A stretch of DNA of 64,000 nt from Thalassia testudinum. Lineage: Eukaryota > Streptophyta > Magnoliopsida > Alismatales > Hydrocharitaceae. Shown piece by piece: positions 10,044 through 21,000 of this stretch (position 1 is the first letter of the stretch; every line of letters begins with the position of its first letter). Where the stretch lies: assembly GCA_037157565.1 (NCBI GenBank), contig JAZHRO010000063.1, forward strand, positions 10,522,001 through 10,586,000, written 5' to 3'. The translations under genes and the position numbers were made by a program. The notes under the pieces are model-generated. The model was not told the origin of the DNA and made no database searches. It saw only the letters and a program-made list of their open reading frames with translations.

Positions 10044-11767
10044 TGTTGGTGCTAGAGCACCACGATCATTTGTTTTGATGATAACAAAACACGTGTTATT
10101 TAACATTTGCAATTTGAGTCCTAGATTTCAGGTCAATTGCAAATGTGGACGTGTTTAGACGGAACTCGAGCTCGCATCCAGGACGGATTGGAGGAGCTTG
10201 ACGGAAAACAGAGGAGGTTCGCGTGGAGCGATAGATTGAAGATAGAAGACAAGAAGAATATGATAGATTCTTTTTAATCCTTTCATGTACTTTTATCTTT
10301 ATCTTTCTTGCTCTTTATTTTCCTTAGAAAATTATGTTAAAGAGCATCAAAGTACCCTAACAGTAGTCCTAGGAACACCGGCACAACCCTAGGATACTTA
10401 GGTTTTCTGTAGAACACTTAGAAAACCAATGTAGGGTTAAAACAGACTTTACAGACGTCTAATTCACAAATCAGACGTCTGATAAAGTATTTTAAGACGT
10501 CTGACTGTTGTTTCAGACGTCTGATAACTGTTAGGCTGGACATAGTTAGTTCTGTCTGATGAAATCATACGTCCAGACCTTAGACCAGACGTCTTAGAAG
10601 ACGTCTGATGGATTTGCCAGACGTCCAATTAGTGGACCATTGGCTGACCTAGCAGACACCCAAGAATATGACCGTTAGTGCCTTATCAGACGTCCATAGG
10701 CCTTTCCAGACGTCTGATAAATGACCATTTTGCCTCGGCTGACCCAAAATCTCTTCTCAGAGATTTTCTAGCCGTTGCAACGTTTAGAAATCAATTCCCA
10801 CAGTAAAAGTAGGTTTCCAGACGTCCAGACTTAGTGCCAGACGTCTTGTATGTCGTCTGATGGACTTGTACAAAAACCTTGTTTAGATCTGATTCAAGTC
10901 AGGGAGAAACCCGCATAGAATCAGACGTCTGACCTTTAAATCAGACATCTTAAAGTGGCCTTACAGACGTCTGATGCCAGAATTAGACGTCTGATGACCC
11001 TGTCAAATGTAATCATTGTCCTGATTTCGGCCTGATTCTCTTGGGCTTTGCACCCAACGGCTATAGAACCTTTCTTAAGCCTTCCAAAGCCTTCCTAAGG
11101 CCTCTATAAATAGAGGGGAACCTTTGCAACACAAATACACACTTAGAAAAACACAAGACACACTTAAGCAACATACTTCCACTCTCTTGTGTCCAAGAAG
11201 CTCCTGCTCTCTAAGCTCAAGTTCTACATCTTGAGAGCATCATTCCCTTCGCGCACCCGCTCTCCCGCCGTTGTCTACGAGAGCGACATTACGCCGTTGC
11301 GTGGCTCACGCACCCGCGTCATCGTCGACGCACTCCTTGCAAAGGGGAGTTTCCTAAATCCTATAGAAGCTTAGGTTAATTACTTTGTTGGCTCTATAGG
11401 TTTGTTGTTTTATTTTACCTTTTGGTTGGGTATTCGCTTTGCGAATTCCCGTCTCCTTCGTGGGACAAAATCCTTCTCGTGGAGAGAAGGGGTTGAGGAA
11501 CGCTACCCTCGTACTTGTAGCGTGGTTGTACTGAGGTTGAATCACCCTCGTTTTAAAGTGATTCGTTTAGTGGATTTGATCAACTAGGTTGATCGGAAAA
11601 TCCTAACTTGAGAGGGTTAGGTGGTGGTTTTCACCCGGTTTGGGTTTCCACCTAAAAATTCCTGTGTACATTTTGTGATTGCTTATTTTTGTGAGATTGT
11701 TTATATTTTCAATTCTGCATTCTTTTTTGTCACGCTGATCTCACCCCTCCAAGTAGGGAAACTTTCA
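10044..11767 (+). mobile_element. Inner solo LTR nested in the outer solo LTR
   Basis: 1724 bases from TGTTGGTGCTAGAGCACC to AAACTTTCA, with exact duplication CTTAG (10039-10043 and 11768-11772). On removing it plus one duplication, the outer copy reads continuously through CAGACGTCCTTAGGCCTTTCC, as in the uninterrupted copies at 10690 and 37820. The plus-strand TATA box is at 11103-11116 (CTATAAATAGAGGG). Upstream are many CAGACGTCTG palindromes (10453-11000), and downstream at 11432-11653 is a run of small hairpins. The short ORFs here (11189-11374, 11402-11587, 11354-11545 minus) overlap the hairpin run and are not supported as genes. Confidence 0.93.
11432..11653 (+). other. Array of about eight consecutive hairpins in the R/U5 region of the solo LTR
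   Basis: Stems seen directly: 11432-11446 (ATTCGC/GCGAAT), 11447-11465 (TCCC/GGGA), 11472-11490 (CCTTCTC/GAGAAGG), 11501-11522 (ACGCTAC/GTAGCGT), 11539-11564 (GAATCAC/GTGATTC), 11578-11594 (GATCAAC/GTTGATC), 11602-11621 (CCTAAC/GTTAGG) and 11619-11653 (AGGTGG/CCACCT). The same run occurs at 12546-12768 and 38589-38810. It lies downstream of the TATA box and so would be transcribed. Function unknown; see the findings. Confidence 0.75.
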
Positions 11768-12876
11768 CTTAGGCCTTTCCAGACGTCTGATAAATGACCG
11801 TTTTGCCTCGGCTGACCCAAAATCTCTTCTCAGAGATTTTCTAGCCGTTGCAATGTTTGGAAAATCCATTCCCACAGTAAAAGTAGGTTTCCAGACGTCC
11901 AGACATAGTGCCAGACGTCCTATATGTCGTCTGATGGACTTGCGCTAGAACCCTGTTTAGATCTGATTCAAGTCAGGAAGAGACCCGCCCAAAATCAAAC
12001 GTCTGACCTTGAAATCAGACGTCTTAAAGTGGTCTTCCAGACGTCTGATTCCAGAATTAGACGTCTGATAAGCTTGTCAGAACAATGATTGTTCCTGATT
12101 TCGGGCTGATTCTCTTGGGTTTTGTTCCCAACGGCTATAGAACCTTTCCTAAGCCTTCCAAAGCCTTCCTAAGGCCTCTATAAATAGAGGGGAACCTTTG
12201 CAACACATATACACATTAAGAGAAACACTAAGAAACACCTAGAGACACCAAGATACACAAGAAACACTTTGTAATACACTTTCCACTCTCTTGTGTCCTA
12301 GCTAGCTCTTGCTCTCCAAGCTCTAGTTCCATTCATCTTGAGAGCATCAAGCTTCGCGCACCCGCTCTCCCGCCGTAGTTCACGAGAGCGAAGTTGCGCC
12401 GTCGCGTGGCTCACGCACCGCGTCATCAACTCGACGCACTCCTTGCAAAGGGGAGTTTCCTAATTCCTATAGAAGCTAGGTTTAAAATTACTTTGTTGGC
12501 TCTATAGGATTACTTGTTTATTTTATCTTTGTTATTTGGTTGGGTATTCACTTTGCGAATTCCCGTCTCCTTCGCGAGACAAAATCCTTCTCGTGGAGAG
12601 AAGGGGTTGAGGTATGCTACCCTCGTTTAAGTAGCATGGTTGTATAGAGGTTGAATCACCCTCGTTTAAAGTGATTCGGTTTAGTGGATTTTGATCAACT
12701 TGGTTGATCGGAAAATCCTAACTCGAGAGGGTTAGGTGGTGGTTTTCACCCAGTTTGGGTTTCCACCTAAAAATACTTTGTGCCTTTTGTGTGATTGTTA
12801 TTTTGTGAAGATTGTTTATTATTTATTTCCGCAATTAGTACGTCATCCCTCCTGGTAGGGCCGAACCTTCACCTAC

Positions 12877-14079
12877 AACACAACAAAACAAGGCTATCCT
12901 TAAGTGGGGTAGCCTAAGGATCTACCGACTTCCAAAACCTGCCTTAAGACTGTAAATGATTTACTCTACTTGCGCCTGTTTAATCCAACCAGTTAGAAGG
13001 AGGGACTGGGGAGAAGGTTCTTCCTTCGGCTTTCACCTCCGGTTCCTAGTGTACCCCCCAGCCGCGGTCATTTGACGCTACTCCCCTAGCTAGACATCAG
13101 ATTAATCAGTACAAGTAGGTTAATCAAAAACAATCTCAGACTAGGCCCTGAAGAGCGAATCAGACCTTAAGGCCAACGTATACTCAATTCTATTAAGATC
13201 TGGGATTGTGGTGCTTGTGGAATGTGATGGGCCCTTAAAATGGGTTGTGCCATTAATGATTGATTGAGATTTGTGTAAGTGCGTGCACAACCAGGGTTTT
13301 CAAGTAAGATTATTTGTGATGCGTGGATTTTAATGTTCAAATCTTACTTAAGTAGCTTTTAGGGTTTCAAATTAGGTAAATTGCAATCAAGTTTCTAGGC
13401 AAACCAAGTTGTCAAACACGGGTGAAGACTGTTTTCCTTTAAAATCAGAAAGAAAGTGGAGTGCCTGGAATAGACCTACATTGAAAACCCTAAGGAGGAG
13501 CTACTTGATGAGTTGATTTTAAGTAGAGTGGTGCGGCCCAAACAACTCAGACAATTGGCCACAAATGCACCACTAAGTTAGGCACTCAAAGATGGTTAAC
13601 CTAGAATGATTTCTACTTTTTTATGTATTGCTTTGTGTGTACCGGTTCCACATATCAGAACCCGGTTGAGTAGAAACAAATCAATTTGATTAAGTGCCTT
13701 GAATGTGGGTGTACGTTGTGTGTTTGTTGAAAATAGCCCCACAAGATTATCTTTTTGTTGTTTTTTTTATATAAATGAAAGTAGAATGAATGTGAGTGAG
13801 AATCCAAACAACCAAACTATTCCTAGGATTTATACAAATACCTAGGTTAATTGAAATTTAGATTTAATGTGGTGAATGAAATCTATGGAGGGGGGAAGAA
13901 TGGGGAGCACTTACAGTTGTCTTCAACTGCATTTTACTCCAGTCTACCGCTTGATGATTCCCTGATGGAGGTCTCTGCAAAACAATAGACACAAGAGAAA
14001 GCAAGTTAGAAAATAATAAAGTGCAAGAAATGCGAAAAAAAGATCGGAAATCATTGCCTCCCCGGCAATGGCGCCAAAA
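12877..14079 (-). other. 5' leader of the Athila-type element with primer binding site
   Basis: Non-coding sequence between the 5' LTR and the nested insertion; the leader continues after it at 9315-9386 to gag. The primer site is 14057-14076, reading TGGCGCCATTGCCGGGGAGG on the element strand, three bases from the LTR end. The rest is unremarkable AT-rich sequence with a short T run near 13750. I see no ORF worth naming. Confidence 0.8.
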
Positions 14080-15721
14080 TGTTGAACGTACGAGTTGCTA
14101 CGCTAACGTATTTGGTTTTTAAAACCTTATCGTTGTAGCTTGAAAGCGAAGAACTCGTGTTCAACAAATAAAATTTATACTGAAATTAGAATTCCGGGTC
14201 GAACATAGGGAGGCTACGTCGATCTATATTCGCAATTATATATATATATATTTATTTTTCTTGAAAAGCGAGACGAAGTAATTACAATGAAGCTATAACA
14301 ACAATCAGACTAAAAAGGGAAAGAGAAGGAGAGAGAGAGAGAAAACATGCATTCAATATTTCAAAATGTTTATACAATAAAACAAAATAAGAATTACACT
14401 AGAAAGCAGGAAAATTTTACACTAGAAAGCTGTAAAGAAGAATGGGAGAGAGAAGTTATCCTCCTCGACGATCGCTTGGAGGACGAGCCGGACAGGACGA
14501 CGCCTGGACGAAGGAAGACAGAGCAGGACAAAGGAGGACGAAGCAGAAGAACGTGAATGGGGCAGTACGTCATCGTCGTCGCGGGATCCACTTCCGAATG
14601 GGGACGAAAATTTTAACTTTATCTCGCGAGGAGCTTCTCGGGTGTGGGACAAGCTTCTCTTAAGCTTTGGAGAGGTAGAGAAGAGAAGGAAGGGATGAGA
14701 ATTTCATGTGGAGGGGGTCTCCTTTTATAGTTGCAAGGAGTGGGGGCAATTTGGTCATTACATCTTTAAAATCATTAATTCAGGACCTTTAGTGACGAAT
14801 AAAACCGTCGCTAAAGGTCTGAATGTGGGCGTAGTGGGCGGCGCACGCAACGCTTGCGCACGTTTGGACAATCTCAGCTATCTGATCACGAGATTAGACG
14901 GCTTAAATCGCGCCTTCGCCTGCCTCGCTGCGCGCCTGCCCGCGTACGATGCCGCGTCGTCGCCGCACGTGCAATAGCGCGTCGGCTCTATCGGGCGCCT
15001 GCGGCCGTTGGATCGCGATCTAACGGTCGATTGAAGGCGCGCCCCCGCTCCAAATTCCGCTCGCTGCGACTCAATCCCGCGCCAGCGCCTCGCGATAAGG
15101 TGCTGAACCGCTACGCTACGCCGTCCAAATGGTCGCGTGGATGTAATCAAGTGCACGCATCCACAGCCGTTGGATCTTGATCCAACGGCGGGGAAGGGTG
15201 GATGCAGGAGCTTCAGCGGGTGCGTGCGGGCGATTGGGCGGCTGAGATGGCACCACGTGGTGCCATCTTGGCTGTCCATCTTCTGGATGATGTAGATGGT
15301 GCCACGGGTGTCGGATTGACTCGATTTTTGTGTCGTTAGGCTACGATCATCGATCCGAATCCATCCGTGCGGTCGGATTTGTTGTTTGAAGTGTGGATTT
15401 ACACCATCTTAGCCCTTGATCTTCTAGGGTTCCCTGGTCACTATATGATACTACAGATGCCTGATTAGGACGATCTTGGAGTCGTTGAACTCCAATCGTC
15501 TCCCTGATCATATCTGTATGGTTGGATCTTCAATCCGAGGCCCCGATAAAAAGTTTGCCCTGTTCAAGCACATAAAAGGAGACAATTAACCTCCATTGTA
15601 TTCAAACTACTCTAAATGCAAGATGATGCATGTTATGCAGTATATATTGCATGCAATGCAATCCTATGCTTAAGAACATGCATAAATAGACATCTTAAGT
15701 AGTGCAAATGTGTTTACATCA
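14080..15721 (-). repeat. 5' LTR of the Athila-type element
   Basis: 1642 bases, TGTTGAACG to GTTTACATCA on the plus strand, and therefore transcribed right to left. U3 runs from 15721 to about 14730, and R/U5 from there to 14080. U3 holds several perfect inverted repeats: 15005-15026 (near-perfect), 15167-15188 and 15245-15268 (24 bases around a CACGTG core). The R/U5 end has the phrase AACATAGGGAGGCTA, which recurs in altered form in the other gypsy LTRs here. Small ORFs in both strands (14347-15279) are LTR artefacts. Confidence 0.92.
14721..14730 (-). promoter_or_regulatory. TATA box of the Athila 5' LTR
   Basis: Plus-strand CCTTTTATAG reads CTATAAAAGG on the element strand. The matching box in the other LTR is at about 1277-1286. 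It sits downstream of the palindrome-rich U3 and upstream of the purine/pyrimidine-rich R/U5, the expected place for the element promoter. Confidence 0.7.
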
Positions 15722-16020
15722 CACACTCTTAAGCTTAAAAATCACCGATGATAGCTAACATATCGCTGATGATATTGGTGCTAAAGTGTGCTACTCATGG
15801 GCTAATAATGCACCCTTTTAAGCTAAAAATCACCGGTGATATTCATACTAAAGAGAGTAGCTCATGGGCCTATAACAAACTCTTTTAAGCTAAAAAATCA
15901 TGAACAATATCTCACATATCATCGATGATCATGCTAAAGAGCAACTCATGGGCTAATATCACACTCTTTTAAGCCAAAAAATACCAGTGATATCCCATAT
16001 ATTATTAGTGATATTCATGA
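15722..16020. repeat. Satellite-like array, continuation right of the Athila element
   Basis: Begins with the duplicated CACAC and continues the unit broken at 611: 'CTTTTAAGC..AAAAATCACCGGTGATAT...CTAAAGAG...CTCATGGG' repeats about three times, with spacing near 90 bases. The motif ATCACCGGTGAT (12-base palindrome) occurs near 15831. The array fades at about 16020, where copia-like sequence begins. Confidence 0.75.
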
Positions 16021-16059
16021 TATAACCTAACCCAAAATTGGTTGTGGTTTGGGTGTGTG

Positions 16060-17340
16060 TCCCTAATAGTTTTTCCAGATTATCTTTACCTTTTGTAAAC
16101 TTAGCTAGATCATTTACAAGAGTAGCAAATTTTTATCTAAGCTTCTGTAAGTTGACTTGTAGAGAAGCTATGTGCTTTTTCAAAGAAGTAATTTCTTGTG
16201 ATAGTTAGTTCTGTGAGGTATATCTATGTTTGAGATTTGTTTCTACATTTAGATCTTTTGATGGTTTCTTATTTTCAACTTTTAGTGCATTGGCTAAATT
16301 GTGCAATTTATAAAAAGCTTCTAAAATTTCATGAAAAGTAAATGAAGATACCTTGTCTTCGAGTGCCATGGGCCCATAGAGAGATTCCTCGCTTATGCAT
16401 CCTGTTCTTCTTCTAAAGAGCTAGAGTCAGTATCATCTCATGTTACATGTAGTGCCTTCTTCTTTCCTTTGCTTATGGGTTGTCTCTTAGACTTCTTCTT
16501 GTCTGAATCTTTCTTTAGAAAAGGGCACTCTTTTCTCATATGATTCTATTTTTCGTAGTTATAGTAGAAGACCTGACCTTCTTTTGATTCCTCCTTCCTC
16601 TAATTCTTCTTATTCTTCAAGAATTTTCTAAACTTTCATGAGAGAAGAGCAATGTCTTCTTCTTTATCTTCTTTTGACTCTTCTATATTAGTATGAGCTT
16701 TAAGTGCAATATCCTTCTTCTACTTCTTTCCTTTACCTTCATGCTCCTTCATATGTTCTAGCTGAACTTCATATGCTATTAGGCTTTCAATAAGATCATC
16801 CAGCTGAAGTTGAGAAAGATCTTTTGATTCCTAGATTGTTGTTTTTGTTTCCCAATCACTTGTAAGTGATCGAAAAACCTTTCTCACAAGAACTTCATTC
16901 TTCATCTCCTGATTGAGATTTCTCAAGGAGTTTATGATATTTGTAAATTTGGTGTACATATCCTTGATTGTTTTGCCCTTCTTCATTCTGAAAGTTTATA
17001 CTTTTGAGTAAGTAGGTTGATGTGAGTCTCCTTGACTTTGGATGTACCTTCATATGTAACCTTGAGGGTGTTCCAAATCTCGTGTGTCATTTTGCATGCA
17101 AAGACTTTGTTGAATTCTTCCTTAGATAGGCCACAAAAGATAACATTAATGGTTTTGGCATTATGAGTAGGCCTTTTCTTCTCATCAGATGTGACAACAA
17201 CTGCTTCCCTTTTCTCAAGACGAGTATACTTGGATGCAATAACATCCCATACTTTGTAATCCATTAACTCCAAAAATATTTGCATACGTGTTTTCTAGAA
17301 ACCATAGTTGGTACCATCAAACAGAAGGGGTGTTACGACT
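16060..17340 (-). pseudogene. Degraded Ty1/copia gag (SIRE-like), truncated
   Basis: Read from about 17340 down: PLLFDGTNYGF, then a stop where Trp is expected, then KTRMQIFLELMDYKVWDVI, the N-terminal phrase of copia SIRE-type gag. 16983-17285 is the longest open piece (100 codons, UBN2/gag domain, with EIWNTLKVTYEGTSKVKE). It continues as FKMKKGETIKDMYTKFTNIINSL and Lys-rich segments. The zinc knuckle has decayed to YYNYEKQNHMRKECP, losing two of its Cys. Multiple stops; no pol follows, because satellite sequence begins at about 16020. It may belong to the same element as the copia primer site at 27230-27241 and the split LTR at 27242-37114. Confidence 0.75.
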
Positions 17341-17429
17341 TGACTTGGCTTCACATGAGAACCAGGTCGGACCAAAGCCCTAAGAGGTGCAAAGAGGAGA
17401 GGTAGAAAAATTAGACTCATGTGACTCTA

Positions 17430-18036
17430 GTGATCGTGCTGTGTGCGCGATAGCATGCAACAGACGTGGGTGAAAAAAAACCTGCATGCATTCTGCAAAC
17501 AAATTGAGCCACAAGTTTTAATTATCCTTTTTTAACTTAATTTTTTCACAAAAATGATAGAAAGAAGTAAGGTGATCGCTTTTTAGGTAATTTCAAACAA
17601 AAATATGGTCTTGTTTATTATCCAATGATAGGGATCTACACGGGTTTTGTGCGTGTTTTCCCACTGATGCGAGAAAAATAGTAGAAAAATTCCCGAGTCA
17701 AATTTCGCAAATGTACTAGCAGATATGTGCACTCCTAAGAGTGTACCTAAAACATGCTGCTGCTAGTCAAGAAAGTATGCATATTTTTGTATTTTTTTAA
17801 TTTTTCTTAACTAAATGCAAAAATACATGCTACACTAAAGACTAAGTAAGAAATACTCACAACGGCATGTATAGTGATCGGAAAACAAAAATAGAAAACC
17901 CGCAAAGATAACCCTGAAAAGAAGACAGAAAACAGAACAAAACAAGCTAATTAGTAAAAAGAAATTATATACAAAGCAAACCAATAATGGCGAATGTAAT
18001 AATAAAGTTACCTCCCCGGCAACGGCGCCATTAAAA
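17430..18036 (-). other. Leader and primer site of a second Athila-type element
   Basis: 18011-18030 reads TGGCGCCGTTGCCGGGGAGG on the minus strand, the same tRNA-Asp-like primer site as at 14057-14076. The AT-rich sequence to its left resembles an Athila leader and contains no ORF. Left of about 17430 the sequence changes to copia gag, so the rest of this element (gag, pol and the other LTR) is missing. The exact junction is uncertain. Confidence 0.65.
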
Positions 18037-21000
18037 TGGTTGTTTAATTCCTCAACACAGTTAACTAAGTCATTTAGACTTAATTAATCGCATGAGAAAG
18101 TAACTTAGGTTAACTTGAATTAATGTCAGTTGTATAGTATAGGGTCAAGTTAACCTAACATTTTAGATTTTAAATTCTTTTTAATTAGTTGAGTCTAAGT
18201 CGTTCACTGGGAGGCATAACTTATCTTAATTCACCATTAGCTCTTAAACATAAATTTCTAATTACTTAATCAATCAAGATTATAATTAGATTACTTTAAG
18301 TACATGAATCTTGCATAAAAGATATTCACTTAAAAGCATGCAACATTCCATTAAGCAAGAACATATTTACACTTGTGATTTTTCATCAAAAATCAAGTAA
18401 ACATGTTTATTCACTAATTACAACTTATTACAAAAGTTTAAGGCAAGAAATTTTATACTAGTGAATACAAATGCCTCATTGCATCAATTAAGCTCAAAAT
18501 ATTAAAAGGAGACATATTATTATAATGAAAATACAAAAGTAAAGGATTAGTAGTCACAAGAGTCTCCTTTCTTCTTCTCTTTAGCCCTTTCTTCTTCTCT
18601 TTTATTTTTCTGCCGTTATTCTCTCTTTCTCTCTTTTATTCTTCCTTTTCTCTTCTTCTTCCTCTAAGCCCTCTTTGTTCTCTTTACTTAGATTTCTCCT
18701 TAGGTTTACTCTCTTCTAATTCTCCCTTAATATTGCACATATGAGCTCACACTTAACCAAAAATTTGATTTTTATAGTTGGCGACTTAGACCTATCGGGG
18801 ATACACAGCACCCCCTAAAGGGTGGGACCAGACCCTACTAGGTCTGAGCCTACTTTATATTAGGTGTTTTCTTTTCATTTTAAGGCAATGCACAATCTCT
18901 GGCCTCCCAGGCCCACACACGCCCCCTCGGGCCCACGCTTACGCCCACAGGCGCACGCACACACACATGTGTGCAGGCACGTGCAACGCATGCACCTGCA
19001 CTCGAGAGCTCAAGTTTCATTTCACGCCCAATGATGATGACCGAAACGTCGTCTTCACTTTCTCATAATATACTAGTGCCAACCCACACAATTTACCGAG
19101 GTGGGACTTTGTTTCCCAGATTCTAGCCGATCTTGGGACGGCGATTCCGACCGACTCCATTCGCCAAATCGATCGAGCAAAGGCTTGATCAAAAGCCCTA
19201 TGGATGCTCTACAGGATTGTAATACCAATTTGGTGTTTAGATTAATTCTAGCCCTTCGATTTGAAGGGTGAAGGTGGAAGAATCACACGACCATTCATGG
19301 CTTGTAGAAAGTGATCCAAGGTCTTTTGACCTGCAGGGAAGCCTTTGACCTCCAGTTGAGGTCTGAACCATCTTCAGTAGATGATTCCGCATCCATTGGT
19401 GAGGGAAGAGAGCTCGTATATCTTCAAAAAGAGATATGAGCTTCTGATCCTCGTTCAGGAGCTTCAGAGCTCCATTTTGAGCTCTGAACAGCTCGACAGA
19501 GAGCTAACAACCTTACAAGGAGGATTGAACAACCTATGCAGATTTTTAAAATTCGATTTGGCTGGTTTTGGTGTTCAAATCTCGTCAGAAACTCAAAAAC
19601 ACAGTAATGGGTTCAAACAAACCCATACTGTTCAATTATTTGAATTGCTATAATTTCTCAATAAAACTCAATCCAACCAACTCTAAAATATCCCAGATCA
19701 TCTCAAAGACTGAATTAAATCATCAAATTAGAATTTAAGACATCAATTCTTCAATTTCGGATCGGAGTTGACCTAATCGACCACAAGGTTGACTTCTTGT
19801 TCCAGACCTTCTCAGGTCCAATTAAAGATCTAGATCAACTAAATTATACCCCAGGAAGTTATTGCATAGCTCAAAACTATGTTGTGAGCTCATTTGATGT
19901 GATCTCACCTGGGAACAAAATGACCTGAGTTCGGTGGAACACCCTAGGGAATTTCAGAGCAATATCATGAAAGAGTTCTATAAGTTATACTTAAGCTTGT
20001 AGACCTATTTTCAGAGCCTAAAACCTAATAAAGAGATCTCTCCAACTCTGCCGGAGTTGGAGAAGACAGAGGTCGTTACTGAGTTCCAGGCAATAAATCA
20101 ACAAAATAATCACTAAATCAGAATCCATAAACCTCAATTGTGCATTCTGGAACTCTTTGAGACCTATCAAGGGTTGAAACTAAAAAAATGACTCGTCGAA
20201 GCTCACCGGAGCTCCGATGAGTGCAGAAAGTGACTGATAGAGTATAAAACTCAGTAAAACAAACCATTGGAGTTATAAAAAGCTTCTTGAGGTCATAAGG
20301 AACCTCAGGAGCCCATCAATTTACTCCGTTGATGATCATAATAAAAGATTTGCAATGAATTTAGAAAGTGCAAATTCTGAGTTCAGTGGAACTCAGAGAG
20401 TGTCCCCTCACTCAATTGAGTGAGGGAAAGAGTTCTATATGGTGAGGCGATACTAATGGACTATTTAATTAGATGATTAACTCATCTCTGAGCCGCCATT
20501 GACAGCAAGCTCAGAAATGAGGTGGAATTTAGGTGTTTACTTTCTATGAGTTAATTATACTAATTAGGTATAAGATCGAGACCCTAGGATAATGAAGAAG
20601 TGATGGAGGGCCCCAGTGATTGTGTTCTAAGCTCAGAGACCTCCGTCGTGGACAGCGGAGGTCTCTAGTGAATGTGAAGATACAATACAGCGCTAAGAGT
20701 GGGGGAAAAACAATGTTATGGAATCATGATAAGGTGAGGAAGGTGAATAGTGCGTAAAAATGGCAAAAGAATGGCTCAAATGAGCTCAAAGAGCTCACCG
20801 GAGCTAAAGAATACGACATACAGTTTGAAAATTTAAACCTAATTAACCACGTAACCTACTGAACTAAGTTACACTACTCTTACCTTATCCTATCCTACCG
20901 TTACCTGGACGAAGGAGGTTGAGGAGTCTTCGTCGAAGGTCCTTAACGGAGGATGAAATTATAAGATTGGAGGAAGAACTCAGGCGGGCGGTTTCGTGGC

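Larger units (their letters stand above)
9387..12871 (+). mobile_element. Outer solo LTR (about 1.76 kb) interrupted by a second copy of itself
   Basis: Begins TGTTGGTGCTAGGGCACCACG at 9387 and ends CCGAACCTTCA at 12871, with an exact flanking duplication CCTAC (9382-9386 and 12872-12876). It has no internal region, primer site or second LTR, so it is a solo LTR left by recombination between two LTRs. It is split at 10043/11773 by the inner copy. The plus-strand TATA box CCTCTATAAATAGAGG (about 12174-12189) gives its orientation. The wording GATGATAACAAAACAC near the 5' end and the overall design resemble Ty1/copia (SIRE-like) LTRs; that assignment is an inference, since no coding part is attached. 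Confidence 0.9.
612..15721 (-). mobile_element. Complete Athila-type Ty3/gypsy LTR retrotransposon
   Basis: Two long direct LTRs (612-2300 and 14080-15721) bound gag, protease, reverse transcriptase, RNase H and integrase remnants read on the minus strand. The element is flanked by an exact 5-base duplication CACAC (607-611 and 15722-15726). The primer site TGGCGCCATTGCCGGGGAGG, the tRNA-Asp-like site usual for Athila/Tat gypsy elements, lies three bases inside the right LTR, so the right LTR is the 5' one. The element spans 15.1 kb, of which about 3.5 kb is a later nested insertion in the leader (9387-12876). No envelope-like ORF was found between integrase and the 3' LTR. Several in-frame stops and frameshifts make it non-autonomous now. 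The LTRs differ at many sites (my impression is about 90 percent alike), so the insertion is not recent. Confidence 0.93.
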
